Of a DNA stretch of 13,456 nt, positions 1 through 6,914 are shown one piece after another. The stretch spans positions 1 through 13,456 of the forward strand of contig JAAEQP010001679.1 of NCBI GenBank assembly GCA_024231375.1. The letters run 5' to 3'. A program made the translations under genes and the position numbers. The stretch comes from a bacterium (lineage in GTDB: Bacteria > Hydrogenedentota > Hydrogenedentia > Hydrogenedentiales > SLHB01). Every line of letters starts with the position of its first letter. The first letter of the stretch is position 1. The notes under the pieces were generated by a model. The model was given only the letters and a program-made list of their open reading frames with translations, made no database searches and had not been told where the DNA came from.

Positions 1-31
1 CCCGTCACGACAGATTGGAGCCTGCAACCTA

Positions 32-1804
32 ATGAAGAATAATGGGTTAAATCGAATCTCCCGACCTAGGGTCAAACTTGTGTCCGGGATTCTGTACCTT
101 CTAGCCGTGACCGCGACGCACGCTGAGGCGCAGCCGGCCCGTGCGTCCGGGGAGCAGGGAACCCCCGGATCCATCTGGGTGAGCGTGGCCGACGTCGTGG
201 GAAAACCCCTGAAAGCGAGGGTGGACCTCTACGACGGTGTGAGCGAACGTCCCCGCACCATCCGTCTCCCCAAGGGCGAGGGAGAATGGCCTTGCCCCGC
301 GGGGACCTATTCCGCGCACACGTCGATCTACGACTGGGGCGCTCCCATCATGATCGACATACAGACCGTGCGCGTACGTCCGGGACAGACGACCGACCTC
401 CTTGTCGAACTCGTGGAGGGGGTTGCCGGTTCGCACACGGTCAGCGACTTCGACCGGGATGGCGATCTGGTGATCGACCGCGTTGAATTGAAGGCGGGCA
501 CCGATCCCGAGAATCCTGGGAGTTACCCACAGGCGGAGCCGGTGATCTTCGAATCGCCGGTGATTGCGAACGAGGCGGGCTGGTATTGCGGCGAACTCCA
601 TGCGCGGTCGAAGTACGGCGGCGGCACGGAGACGGTGGCGCAACTGGTGAAGCGCGCCGAACGGACGGGGCTGGACTTCCTGGCCATCACGGACCGGAAC
701 TCGATGCTGTCCTGCATGGATCCGGACTTTCAATCAAAGAAGATTGTGCTCATCCCGGGCATGGAATGGGGCAACGACGAGCGTGGCGTGGCCCTGGTGT
801 ATGGTCCCGAGACCTTCCCTGAACCCGCAGGCACCTTGCCGGACGCTCGAGGAATCTGCCAGCGTGTGAAGGCTCAGGGCGGCGTGTTTGCCGTTGCCCA
901 CCCCTGCTTCGCGTTGGCGCCTTGGCAATGGGGGCTCAACTCTGTCAACGCCATCGAAGTGTGGTGCCGGGACTGGCGTAGTGTGCCGCCCATCGGACTT
1001 GCCCGGCTGGACAATGAGTACAAACGGCGCGACCCCAATACGGGCGGGCTGGTGCATACGCTCTCGAAAGCGGCTAGCACGCGCGGTCTGTCCGCCAATG
1101 GCCAAGCCGAGCAGTTCTACAACCTGGAGTTGGCGCGGGGCCTCCAGGCCTGCATCATCGCCGGAGGCCTGTCGGCCCATCCTGATGTTCCTCTCGGCGA
1201 GCCGCTCACCTACGTGTACGCCGAGCAGAAGTCGGTGCTCGGCATTCTCAACGGTCTGTGGGAGGGGCGCACGTTCGTCACCTCGGGCGGCAAGGACCAC
1301 CCGCGCCTGTTTCTGAATGCCGACGTGGACATCGATGGGACCGTGGATGCGGGTGTGGGTGATATTGTCGGCCTCCTCGGCAAACCGATTCGATTCGAGG
1401 CACAGGTGGTGAATGGCGCCGGTACGCGGCTTCAGATCCTGCGCAACGGCGATCCAGTTCAAGTTCGAAGCGTGGAGGCCGACGGGAAGCGCGAGGTGTT
1501 TGCCTTGGCGTATGACGACCAACCCACGACGTACTCGTACTATCAAGCCCGGTTGACGCGTGCGGAGGCGGGCCCGGGTTTCGGTCCCGGCGATGTGGTG
1601 GCGCTTACCAGCCCCATCTACGTACAGAAGATCATCGTGGTCGATCCGGAGAAGACGGGCGGCGAGGTGATGATCAGGCTGGACAAGCCGGATGGACAGA
1701 CCGGCGAAGCGCCGGATGCGAGTGCCATCGTGGGCACGCCGTGGAATCCGCTGCCGAATCAGAAGGTGGTCGAGGATCCGATGCAGCCGCAGACTAATCG
1801 TTGA
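32..1804 (+). CDS. Secreted CehA/McbA-like PHP-domain protein with altered metal site
   Basis: This 590-residue exported protein probably acts in the periplasm or outside the cell. Residues about 1-33 form a signal peptide: a basic n-region, a hydrophobic stretch near 15-28, and a likely cleavage near the AEA at 31-33. Residues 48-130 look like an all-beta carboxypeptidase-regulatory-like domain. A thrombospondin type 3-like calcium motif (DFDRDGD...GTDPENP) lies at 139-162. The PHP fold follows at about 183-420: GELHAR at 187-192, AITDRN at 218-223, GMEW at 243-246, AHP at 289-291 and GGLSAH at 378-383. A C-terminal beta region follows. CehA/McbA relatives normally show HxH, TDHN and SDxH, so three usual metal-ligand positions appear replaced (R192, R222, S381). 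Hydrolase activity is therefore doubtful. GGAG at 17-20 supports the ATG. The stop overlaps the convergent epimerase gene. The fold assignment is fairly sure; the substrate is unknown. Confidence 0.85.
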   Translation: MKNNGLNRISRPRVKLVSGILYLLAVTATHAEAQPARASGEQGTPGSIWVSVADVVGKPLKARVDLYDGVSERPRTIRLPKGEGEWPCPAGTYSAHTSIYDWGAPIMIDIQTVRVRPGQTTDLLVELVEGVAGSHTVSDFDRDGDLVIDRVELKAGTDPENPGSYPQAEPVIFESPVIANEAGWYCGELHARSKYGGGTETVAQLVKRAERTGLDFLAITDRNSMLSCMDPDFQSKKIVLIPGMEWGNDERGVALVYGPETFPEPAGTLPDARGICQRVKAQGGVFAVAHPCFALAPWQWGLNSVNAIEVWCRDWRSVPPIGLARLDNEYKRRDPNTGGLVHTLSKAASTRGLSANGQAEQFYNLELARGLQACIIAGGLSAHPDVPLGEPLTYVYAEQKSVLGILNGLWEGRTFVTSGGKDHPRLFLNADVDIDGTVDAGVGDIVGLLGKPIRFEAQVVNGAGTRLQILRNGDPVQVRSVEADGKREVFALAYDDQPTTYSYYQARLTRAEAGPGFGPGDVVALTSPIYVQKIIVVDPEKTGGEVMIRLDKPDGQTGEAPDASAIVGTPWNPLPNQKVVEDPMQPQTNR

Positions 1805-2756
1805 GCCGCGTCCGCACGTCCTCGATGACGGAGTCGAGGATGTCTTCCAGCGGTGTCGTCGGTTCGTATCCGATGGCCAACTTGGTCTTCTTCAGGCTCG
1901 GCTGGCGGTGGAGCATATCCTCATATCCCGGACCATAGGCCTTGTCGTAGGGGACGTAGACGATCTCGGACTTGCTGCCCGTCCGCTCGATGATCGTCTT
2001 GGCCAGGCACTCGATGGTTGAGGGATTTCCGCTGCCGATGTTGAAGACGTCGCCACAGATGTCCTTGCGATCCATGAACGTGGCCAGGGTCGGCACCACA
2101 TCCCCCACAAACGTGAAGCAACGTGTCTGCTGCCCGTCGCCGAAGACGGTCACCGGTTCGTCGCGCAGGGCCTGGGAGACGAGGCGCGGGATGACCATGC
2201 CGTAGCGGCCGGTCTGACGCGGCCCTACTGTGTTGAACAGCCGCACGACCACCGAGGGATGGCGCTTTTCCTGCCAGTAGGCCAGCGCAAGGAACTCGTC
2301 GATGGCCTTGGATGCCGCATAGCTCCAGCGCGTGAGATGGGTAGCTCCCATGACGCGGTCGTCTTCCTCGTGGAAGACCTTGCGGCTTCCCTTGCCGTAG
2401 ACCTCGCTGGTAGACGTGATCAGGAGGCGGCGTCGGTACCGGCAGGTCTCCTCGAGCACCGTTTCGGTGCCCCGGATATTGTTGACAATGGTCTTGGTGG
2501 GTTGGTCCACCACCAATTGCACGCCTACCGTGGCTGCCAGATGGTAGACCACGTCCGCCTCGCGGACCAAGTCCCGGACGATTTCCTGGTTCATCGTGGA
2601 ATCGACGACGCAGGTCAAGCCCGTGATGTGCTCGATATTCTCGAATCGGCCCGTGCTGAGGTCGTCCAACACGAACACCTGGTCGCCCCGCGCCACAAGA
2701 TACTCGCAGAGATGCGACCCAATGAATCCGGCCCCGCCTGTCACCAGTGCTTTCAT
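1794..2756 (-). CDS. NAD-dependent nucleotide-sugar epimerase/dehydratase (extended SDR)
   Basis: This 320-residue cytoplasmic enzyme belongs to the extended short-chain dehydrogenase family. It probably modifies a UDP- or GDP-sugar for surface polysaccharide, as UDP-glucuronate decarboxylases and UDP-glucose 4-epimerases do. The Rossmann motif TGGAGFIG is at residues 6-13, and the acidic pair D31-D32 ends beta-2, consistent with NAD binding. The catalytic TSTSEVYG is at 114-121 and YAASK (Y146, K150) follows. The substrate-side stretch GDGQQTRCFTFVGD is at 206-219. The frame stays open to 2822, but ATG at 2756 is the better start. It has GGGAG nine bases upstream, begins right at the Rossmann strand, and lies downstream of a strong promoter that a longer protein would overlap. 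The length is normal for the family. The exact reaction cannot be fixed from sequence. Confidence 0.93.
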   Translation of the reverse strand: MKALVTGGAGFIGSHLCEYLVARGDQVFVLDDLSTGRFENIEHITGLTCVVDSTMNQEIVRDLVREADVVYHLAATVGVQLVVDQPTKTIVNNIRGTETVLEETCRYRRRLLITSTSEVYGKGSRKVFHEEDDRVMGATHLTRWSYAASKAIDEFLALAYWQEKRHPSVVVRLFNTVGPRQTGRYGMVIPRLVSQALRDEPVTVFGDGQQTRCFTFVGDVVPTLATFMDRKDICGDVFNIGSGNPSTIECLAKTIIERTGSKSEIVYVPYDKAYGPGYEDMLHRQPSLKKTKLAIGYEPTTPLEDILDSVIEDVRTRLND

Positions 2757-2793
2757 AACGCCATACTCCCGTCCGAAGGATGTGTGAATCCGA

Positions 2794-2822
2794 AGTATAC
2801 GTGGGGATCCCCGGCGCGTCAA
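2794..2822 (-). promoter_or_regulatory. Sigma-70-type promoter of the epimerase gene
   Basis: On the minus strand, TTGACG (2817-2822) is followed by a 17-bp spacer and TATACT (2794-2799). Each box matches the sigma-70 consensus at five of six positions, with ideal spacing. Transcription would start about 30 bases before the ATG at 2756. The spacer holds a perfect 10-bp palindrome, GGGGATCCCC (2803-2812), where a repressor or activator could bind; that role is inference. Confidence 0.7.
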
Positions 2823-2837
2823 ACCGTCGGGCCACTG

Positions 2838-2849
2838 CCCCCCCCCCCC
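2838..2849. repeat. Homopolymeric C tract, 12 bases
   Basis: Twelve consecutive C residues lie just upstream of the epimerase promoter, between it and the stem-loop at 2853-2879. Such tracts slip during replication and are also error-prone in sequencing, so the true length may differ. Confidence 0.8.
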
Positions 2850-2852
2850 GCC

Positions 2853-2879
2853 ACCGCGGATTAAAGCCGCGTCCGCGGT
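2853..2879. repeat. Stem-loop with 8-bp perfect arms between divergent genes
   Basis: ACCGCGGA (2853-2860) and TCCGCGGT (2872-2879) are exact inverse complements around an 11-base loop. A competing pairing GCGG/CCGC exists inside (2856-2859 with 2867-2870). It lies between the divergent epimerase and cold-shock genes, so it terminates neither. It may be a protein-binding site or a dispersed palindromic element. Confidence 0.5.
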
Positions 2880-2933
2880 TTGTTTCCTCTACAGATTGGG
2901 CGAGTAGCTCCGGCGTAGCGTCCAGGTCGGGCA

Positions 2934-2951
2934 GATCGACCGGATCGACCG
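2934..2951. repeat. Two tandem copies of a 9-bp unit
   Basis: GATCGACCG occurs twice head-to-tail (2934-2942 and 2943-2951) in the leader region of the cold-shock gene. It could be a pair of direct half-sites for a regulator or chance in GC-rich DNA; nothing else supports a function. Confidence 0.4.
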
Positions 2952-2966
2952 GAGCGGGGTGCTTTT

Positions 2967-2982
2967 TTCCTGCACGCAGGAA
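2967..2982. promoter_or_regulatory. 16-bp dyad upstream of the cold-shock gene
   Basis: TTCCTGC (2967-2973) and GCAGGAA (2976-2982) form a perfect 7-bp inverted repeat with a 2-base centre, preceded by a T run and followed by AAAA. It lies about 84 bases before the favoured start codon. It could be an operator or a hairpin in the 5' leader. The T run precedes the stem on the plus strand, so it is not a plus-strand terminator. Confidence 0.4.
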
Positions 2983-3065
2983 CAAAAGACAGCCCTTCCG
3001 GGTTTAGTGTGGTTAAGCCGGATGGTATGTCGGCGCTCGGTGAAGTAACCAGGGAGTGTGGAGCA

Positions 3066-3302
3066 GTGAGCGAAGCAGCAAGTGGTGAACGACTCCGTGG
3101 ACAGGTCAAGTGGTTCAACAATCAAAAGGGATATGGGTTCATAGTGCGGGACGGCACGCCCGATATCTTTGTGCACTACACCGCCATCCAAATGGAGGGC
3201 TTCAGGACGCTACAGCAGGGCGATGAAGTCGATTTCGAGCTTCTGCAAGGCGCCAAAGGTCTTCAGGCCATCAACGTACAGGCCGTAAGCGCGCCGCAGT
3301 AG
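3066..3302 (+). CDS. Cold-shock domain protein (CspA family)
   Basis: This 78-residue single cold-shock domain protein is a cytoplasmic, single-stranded nucleic-acid-binding OB fold. Such proteins melt RNA structure and adjust transcription or translation. Visible motifs are GQVKWFNNQKGYGFI, containing RNP1 (KGYGFI), and DIFVHYTAI, containing RNP2, followed by the usual GDEVDFEL strand. A GTG start at 3066 is chosen because AGGGAG lies nine bases upstream (3051-3056) and it gives a family-typical length. The frame stays open upstream, so ATG 3027 or GTG 3009 remain possible; they would add a non-conserved extension of 13 or 19 residues. Two basic or aromatic positions of typical CSPs are altered, for example HYTAI where HFSAI is common. 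The gene stands alone, with a long leader containing a dyad. The family call is secure; the start is not. Confidence 0.92.
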   Translation: MSEAASGERLRGQVKWFNNQKGYGFIVRDGTPDIFVHYTAIQMEGFRTLQQGDEVDFELLQGAKGLQAINVQAVSAPQ

Positions 3303-3569
3303 GTTCACTCGTTGTCGGGGAGGCCATGCGCCTGGCCGGGGTGGGCCGGGAAGCGCGTCGCAGACGACGTTAGGCCATGCGTGGGCAGTGTAGCCCATTC
3401 CTTACAAGACCGGGATTGTTCTGCGTTGTCCTCTATGTCCTTTCTTGTCAAGAGTTTACTGTCCCGGCCCTCTCCCGCCGATCCCGTGAGTTGACGCGCG
3501 GCCTCTCCATGCCCTACAACACAGTGTCTTCCAAGGGCGAAGCGCCTTTCCGGGGTGCTGCGTGGAAGC
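3303..3569. other. Intergenic spacer between cold-shock gene and propeller gene
   Basis: No ORF here has coding character. AGGCCATGCG occurs twice (3321-3330 and 3372-3381). A candidate promoter lies at 3491-3520. A 7-bp hairpin with one G-U pair (3533-3539 with 3543-3549) sits about 20 bases before the next start codon. I found no convincing terminator with a T tail after the cold-shock gene. Confidence 0.5.
3491..3520 (+). promoter_or_regulatory. Candidate sigma-70 promoter for the propeller protein gene
   Basis: TTGACG (3491-3496) and TACAAC (3515-3520) are separated by 18 bp. The -35 matches five of six consensus bases and the -10 four of six. It would give a 5' leader of about 45 bases. 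It is plausible from position but weak as a sequence match. Confidence 0.35.
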
Positions 3570-6077
3570 ATGGGGAGAATCGGGCGTATGGCATGGGGTT
3601 GGCTCATCGTTTCGGCGACGCTTCTGAACTGCGCCGCTGAAGCCCCGCTTCCGCCGGGCATGATGCCCGAGACCCTGTTTGCCATGCCCGTGGCCGCCTC
3701 GGAGGCCTTGATTCAAGGCGATATCGAAGGCGTTCGAGGCGTGGTCCTGACGGACGCGTTTCCGTTGGACCCGGACGCACCGGTCGCGGAATTCGAAGGG
3801 GCCCTGGCTTCGCTGCGTGATGCGGGGATCGCGGGGAACTTCCTGACGGTGGCCCTGGCGCCGGAACGGCCGTTCTTTGTCGATCCCGGTGCGCGCGGCC
3901 GTGTGCTTCAGGCCGTGGGGCGGGCCGCGAATCTGGTCCGGGACGCCGGTGGCAGGGGGCTGTTGCTGGATACCCAGTCGATCAGCCTGTTCTACGATTT
4001 CCGATGGCGCGGCTACGACTACGCCGGGTATGGGCGCGGCGACCTCACCCGCGAGGCGCGAGCGTTCGGGTCGGACATCGCCGGTGCGGCATCGGCCGAG
4101 GGCGCCGACACAACGCTGCTTGTTACCGTGGACGACGTGTCTCAAGCGTCGCCGCTCTGGTTCAGCCTGTTCGCGGGGCTGGTTGACGGGTGCGGCGACC
4201 ACACGACACTGCACGTAGTGGCGCGGGAGACCGGCGCGGCCGCGCGGCCGGATGAAGCGGAATCCACCCTTGAGCGTGTGCGCCGGATGTTTGGCGCGCA
4301 TGGGGGAGGGCGCATGCCGAACTCGGTGGCGCCTTGGATATCTCTCGATCCCGCCACGACCGATTCTTCTGCGCGGTATGCCGGAGCGATCTTGGCCGCG
4401 CGTAGATACGTCGTGCTGGAACCCGGCCTTGAGGGGATCGAGGATGCCCTTCGCGCCATGGACGCGATCGACGGCTTCGAACGGGTGGGACCGTACACGT
4501 TCGGCGGTTCGCGTGCGTTCATCCTTCGGAACGAAGAGGGTGCGGCCGCGGTGGCGTTGGACGGGTTCGTCGAGCCCGTGCGGATCCCGCGTAGGCGCGA
4601 CGGCGTCACGGTCACCGACGTCCGCACCGGGCGCGCGGTCTACCTCGAACCCCACGACGGATTCGTCACCCTCCAACCCATGGCGGCGCCTGTGCTCGTG
4701 GAAGGCCTCCCTGTGCAGGATTGGGCCGTGCCGGCCGGGTTGTGGGCCGGCGTGACGTTCGCCGGGTCCGCCACGGCGCGGCATGATCTGCGCTACGGTT
4801 GGACGAATCGGACCGGATTGACGTTTGCCGGGAGTATCGGGGTCATGGCAACGGACCTGCACGTGGAACCGGCCGGGTTCGAATGCTCGCTGGTACCCGG
4901 CGAGACGGGGTACACGGATGGGTTTGTGCGCGGTGTGTTGCCGGTCGGCGCGCCGGTGCGCATGCAACTGGTTCTCACGACGCCCGGTAGCGGCGTGGTT
5001 GCGCGGGACTTCCGGTTCACGCGGCCCATGCACGAAGCGTGGCGCATTCCGCTTCCAGGGGCGCTGGGCGCGGTCTCGGAACCGGTCAACCTGAACCAGG
5101 GCGACGCACCCGACATGGTGGTCACGACCGCCACGGGCGAGGTGGTCGCGGTCGACGCGACGGGACGCACGTTGTGGGAACGCCAGTTCGACGGGGCGTT
5201 CACGTGGCCCGCCGGGGTTGGATCGGGCGGACCCCGCCGCGACACCGTGGTGGCCGTCGTCGATGACCGCGGGACCCTGCACGCTCTCGACAAGGGCGGC
5301 GCGACGTTGTGGTCGCGGGACCTTGAGTCGGCGCCTGCCGGACCGCCCGTTGTGGCCGACATGCACCTATTCACCGGACTGGAAGTGATCGTGCCGCTCG
5401 CGGGGGGCCTACGCGCCTTCCACGCAACTGGTCACGACCTGTGGACGCTCTCCGCGCGCGAGACGCCCGTGGGCATCCGCGCCGTGGAAGAGGCCGCGGG
5501 CGCCTTCGACGCCCTTGTGGTTGGGTACCGGAATCGGCTGGCGTGCCTCTTCTTCGATGGCGCCACGCGCTGGGAGCATGACGTGGCGACTCCTATCACG
5601 GTGGGTCCGGTTGCACTGTATGTGGGCGACGCGCCAGCCGTGGCGGTTGGGCACGCCGACGGCGCCGTTGTGACGTTCCGCGCGTCCGACGTAGAGGAGA
5701 CGGGCCGCTGTGTCGTGGAGGGCGATAGTCCTGTGGCCGTTCTCGTTTCTTCGCAGAATTCGACCGCGCGTCACATTCTGTACGCCGGTGCCGGTGGTTC
5801 CGTGGTTGCCTTGGCACGAGACCACGCGCCGGCGTGGCGTACAGAGTTGGAGACCCGCGTCACGCATATCGCGGTCGATCGCGGCGACATGCTGGTCACC
5901 ACGGAGAACGGTGAGATCGCGTGGTTGAACGCGGTGGACGGAACGGTTCATTGGGTGGCCGAGTGCGAAGGTCTCGTCGTTACGACCGCGCCACGCATCG
6001 TGCGTTGCGACTGCCGCGCATTGGGAGTTCTTCCCGGGCCTTGTCGCACGCTACGCGCGGTGGAGTTGGCGGAGTAG
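3570..6077 (+). CDS. Large exported protein with C-terminal PQQ/WD40-like beta-propeller
   Basis: This protein of about 835 residues is probably exported. MGRIGR gives a basic n-region, followed by a hydrophobic core and either an AEA-type cleavage site or a poor lipobox (LLNC) near residues 20-25. Residues about 45-325 alternate strands and helices and include GLLLDT and a YDFRWRGYDYAGYGRGDLTR region, reminiscent of glycoside-hydrolase-like TIM barrels; I cannot name a family. A small beta domain (325-375) is followed by a second beta region. Residues about 500-830 repeat blade-like units ending in Trp (GRTLWERQF, GATLWSRDL, GHDLWTL, GATRWEHDV, GTVHWVAE), typical of PQQ-like propellers. Four cysteines cluster at the C-terminus (CDC...C). 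The start is uncertain: GTG 3555 and ATG 3588 are alternatives. The last has the best Shine-Dalgarno (GGGGAG) but loses the basic n-region. Function is unknown; polysaccharide binding or degradation is a guess. Confidence 0.8.
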   Translation: MGRIGRMAWGWLIVSATLLNCAAEAPLPPGMMPETLFAMPVAASEALIQGDIEGVRGVVLTDAFPLDPDAPVAEFEGALASLRDAGIAGNFLTVALAPERPFFVDPGARGRVLQAVGRAANLVRDAGGRGLLLDTQSISLFYDFRWRGYDYAGYGRGDLTREARAFGSDIAGAASAEGADTTLLVTVDDVSQASPLWFSLFAGLVDGCGDHTTLHVVARETGAAARPDEAESTLERVRRMFGAHGGGRMPNSVAPWISLDPATTDSSARYAGAILAARRYVVLEPGLEGIEDALRAMDAIDGFERVGPYTFGGSRAFILRNEEGAAAVALDGFVEPVRIPRRRDGVTVTDVRTGRAVYLEPHDGFVTLQPMAAPVLVEGLPVQDWAVPAGLWAGVTFAGSATARHDLRYGWTNRTGLTFAGSIGVMATDLHVEPAGFECSLVPGETGYTDGFVRGVLPVGAPVRMQLVLTTPGSGVVARDFRFTRPMHEAWRIPLPGALGAVSEPVNLNQGDAPDMVVTTATGEVVAVDATGRTLWERQFDGAFTWPAGVGSGGPRRDTVVAVVDDRGTLHALDKGGATLWSRDLESAPAGPPVVADMHLFTGLEVIVPLAGGLRAFHATGHDLWTLSARETPVGIRAVEEAAGAFDALVVGYRNRLACLFFDGATRWEHDVATPITVGPVALYVGDAPAVAVGHADGAVVTFRASDVEETGRCVVEGDSPVAVLVSSQNSTARHILYAGAGGSVVALARDHAPAWRTELETRVTHIAVDRGDMLVTTENGEIAWLNAVDGTVHWVAECEGLVVTTAPRIVRCDCRALGVLPGPCRTLRAVELAE

Positions 6078-6140
6078 GAGGTGGCTGTTGAAGAAGCCTC
6101 AGTCTCTGGCGCACAGCCCGCGATAAGCGGAGGACAGCCA

Positions 6141-6172
6141 CCCATTGTTGCCCTGGGAAGAGCAATAATGGG
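6141..6172. repeat. Strong 11-bp hairpin inside the MITE-like element
   Basis: Arms 6141-6151 and 6162-6172 pair over 11 positions (one G-U) around a 10-base loop. It lies about 65 bases after the propeller gene stop. It might serve as a transcript-end or processing structure, but no T run follows. Confidence 0.55.
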
Positions 6173-6261
6173 ACGTAGGAACTTGGCAGTCCCCGTTTGT
6201 CGCTTCTGTTCTTGTGCACAGGTGACTTTTTCAACGGCTCCGCTGGGCCGCGTTGTGACAC

Positions 6262-6306
6262 GATGACAGGACGTACTGGATGCTCTGTTAGGCATGTCCT
6301 GTCGTC
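6262..6306. repeat. Inverted repeat GACAGGAC/GTCCTGTC with 23-base loop
   Basis: Arms 6262-6272 and 6296-6306 pair over 11 positions with one G-U. The CCTGTC core recurs in the tandem 9-mers at 6339-6356, so these may belong to one repeat family. Confidence 0.5.
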
Positions 6307-6395
6307 TTCAGGCTCAGCCGGCAAGACGGAACCATCACATCCTGTGAATCCTGTCAGAATGATTCTTCGGGCCATTTCCGCGGACTTCCACGGGG

Positions 6396-6914
6396 TTACA
6401 TCGCCTCATCAAATTCATCGCGGTAGCGGGCGGCGCCGGTGACGCCGTCCATGGCTTCCGTGTCCTGGATGAGAACCATGAACGCTTCGTCGGGCACGCC
6501 GTCCCATTGGCACGTGATGCCGTGGCACGAGGCGGGTTCGAATCCGAACCGGGGGTAGTACTTGGGGTGGCCGAGTACCACCACGAAGGGGCAGGATTCG
6601 GCCGCGAGGATGTCGAGGCCGTGCCGGACCAGCTCGGACCCGATGCCGTTGTTCTGCAATTCGGGGAGCACCGACATGGGGGCGAGTCCCATGCCTTCGA
6701 CGGTGCGATCTCCGCACGCAATCGTGGCGGGCGTGAAGAGGATGTGGCCCACCACGTCGCCCGATTCGTTTTCGGCGACGAGGGACAGCGCGTCTGGGCA
6801 CGCGGCGCGAAGCTTATCGACAACGTTGGCCTCGGCGGGTTGCTCAAATGCCCGTTCGTTCACCACGCGCACAGCAGGGATGTCTTCGGGCGTTTCGGTT
6901 CGTATGAGGATCAC
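6396..6914 (-). other. Possible internal translation start giving a stand-alone GNAT
   Basis: On the minus strand GGGAG (6921-6925), six bases, then GTG (6912-6914) precede the codons for ILIRTETPED. Translation from here gives 172 residues, close to the usual YhbS length. Either the fusion arose by loss of a stop codon between two adjacent genes, or both long and short products are made. Confidence 0.4.

Larger units (their letters stand above)
6078..6395. repeat. Repeat-rich gene-free spacer (MITE-like and other palindromes)
   Basis: No credible gene lies here. GTTGAAGAAG (6087-6096) and CTTTTTCAAC (6226-6235) are inverted repeats with one mismatch bounding about 150 bp, like the ends of a small non-autonomous element. 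Inside is a strong hairpin, CCCATTGTTGC (6141-6151) with GCAATAATGGG (6162-6172), ten Watson-Crick pairs and one G-U. Downstream, GATGACAGGAC (6262-6272) pairs with GTCCTGTCGTC (6296-6306). Then ATCCTGTGA and ATCCTGTCA sit in tandem (6339-6356). This composition resembles dispersed intergenic repeats of environmental bacteria, a comparison from memory only. None has a T tail typical of a terminator. Confidence 0.6.

Noticed and set aside
734..1546. Minus-strand ORF of 270 codons antisense to the PHP gene
   Set aside because: It has no motif or ribosome-binding site, and the plus strand encodes a convincing multi-domain protein.
2757..2822. N-terminal extension of the epimerase to 2822
   Set aside because: It would start inside the -35 box of a near-consensus promoter, and the extra 22 residues precede the normal family start.
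2259..2864. Plus-strand ORF of 201 codons over the epimerase gene
   Set aside because: It is a shadow of the epimerase, which has intact Rossmann and YxxxK motifs and its own promoter.
3588..3665. Lipoprotein signal in the propeller protein
   Set aside because: The only cysteine in range is preceded by LLN; asparagine at -1 does not fit a lipobox, so ordinary signal peptidase cleavage is equally likely.
3456..5366. Minus-strand ORF of 636 codons antisense to the propeller gene
   Set aside because: The translation is rich in Arg, His, Gly and Pro without a recognisable domain, as expected from the reverse frame of a GC-rich gene. The plus strand has a signal peptide and propeller blades.
6078..6395. 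Rho-independent terminator after the propeller gene
   Set aside because: Hairpins are present but none is followed by a run of T on the plus strand, so I list them as repeats only.
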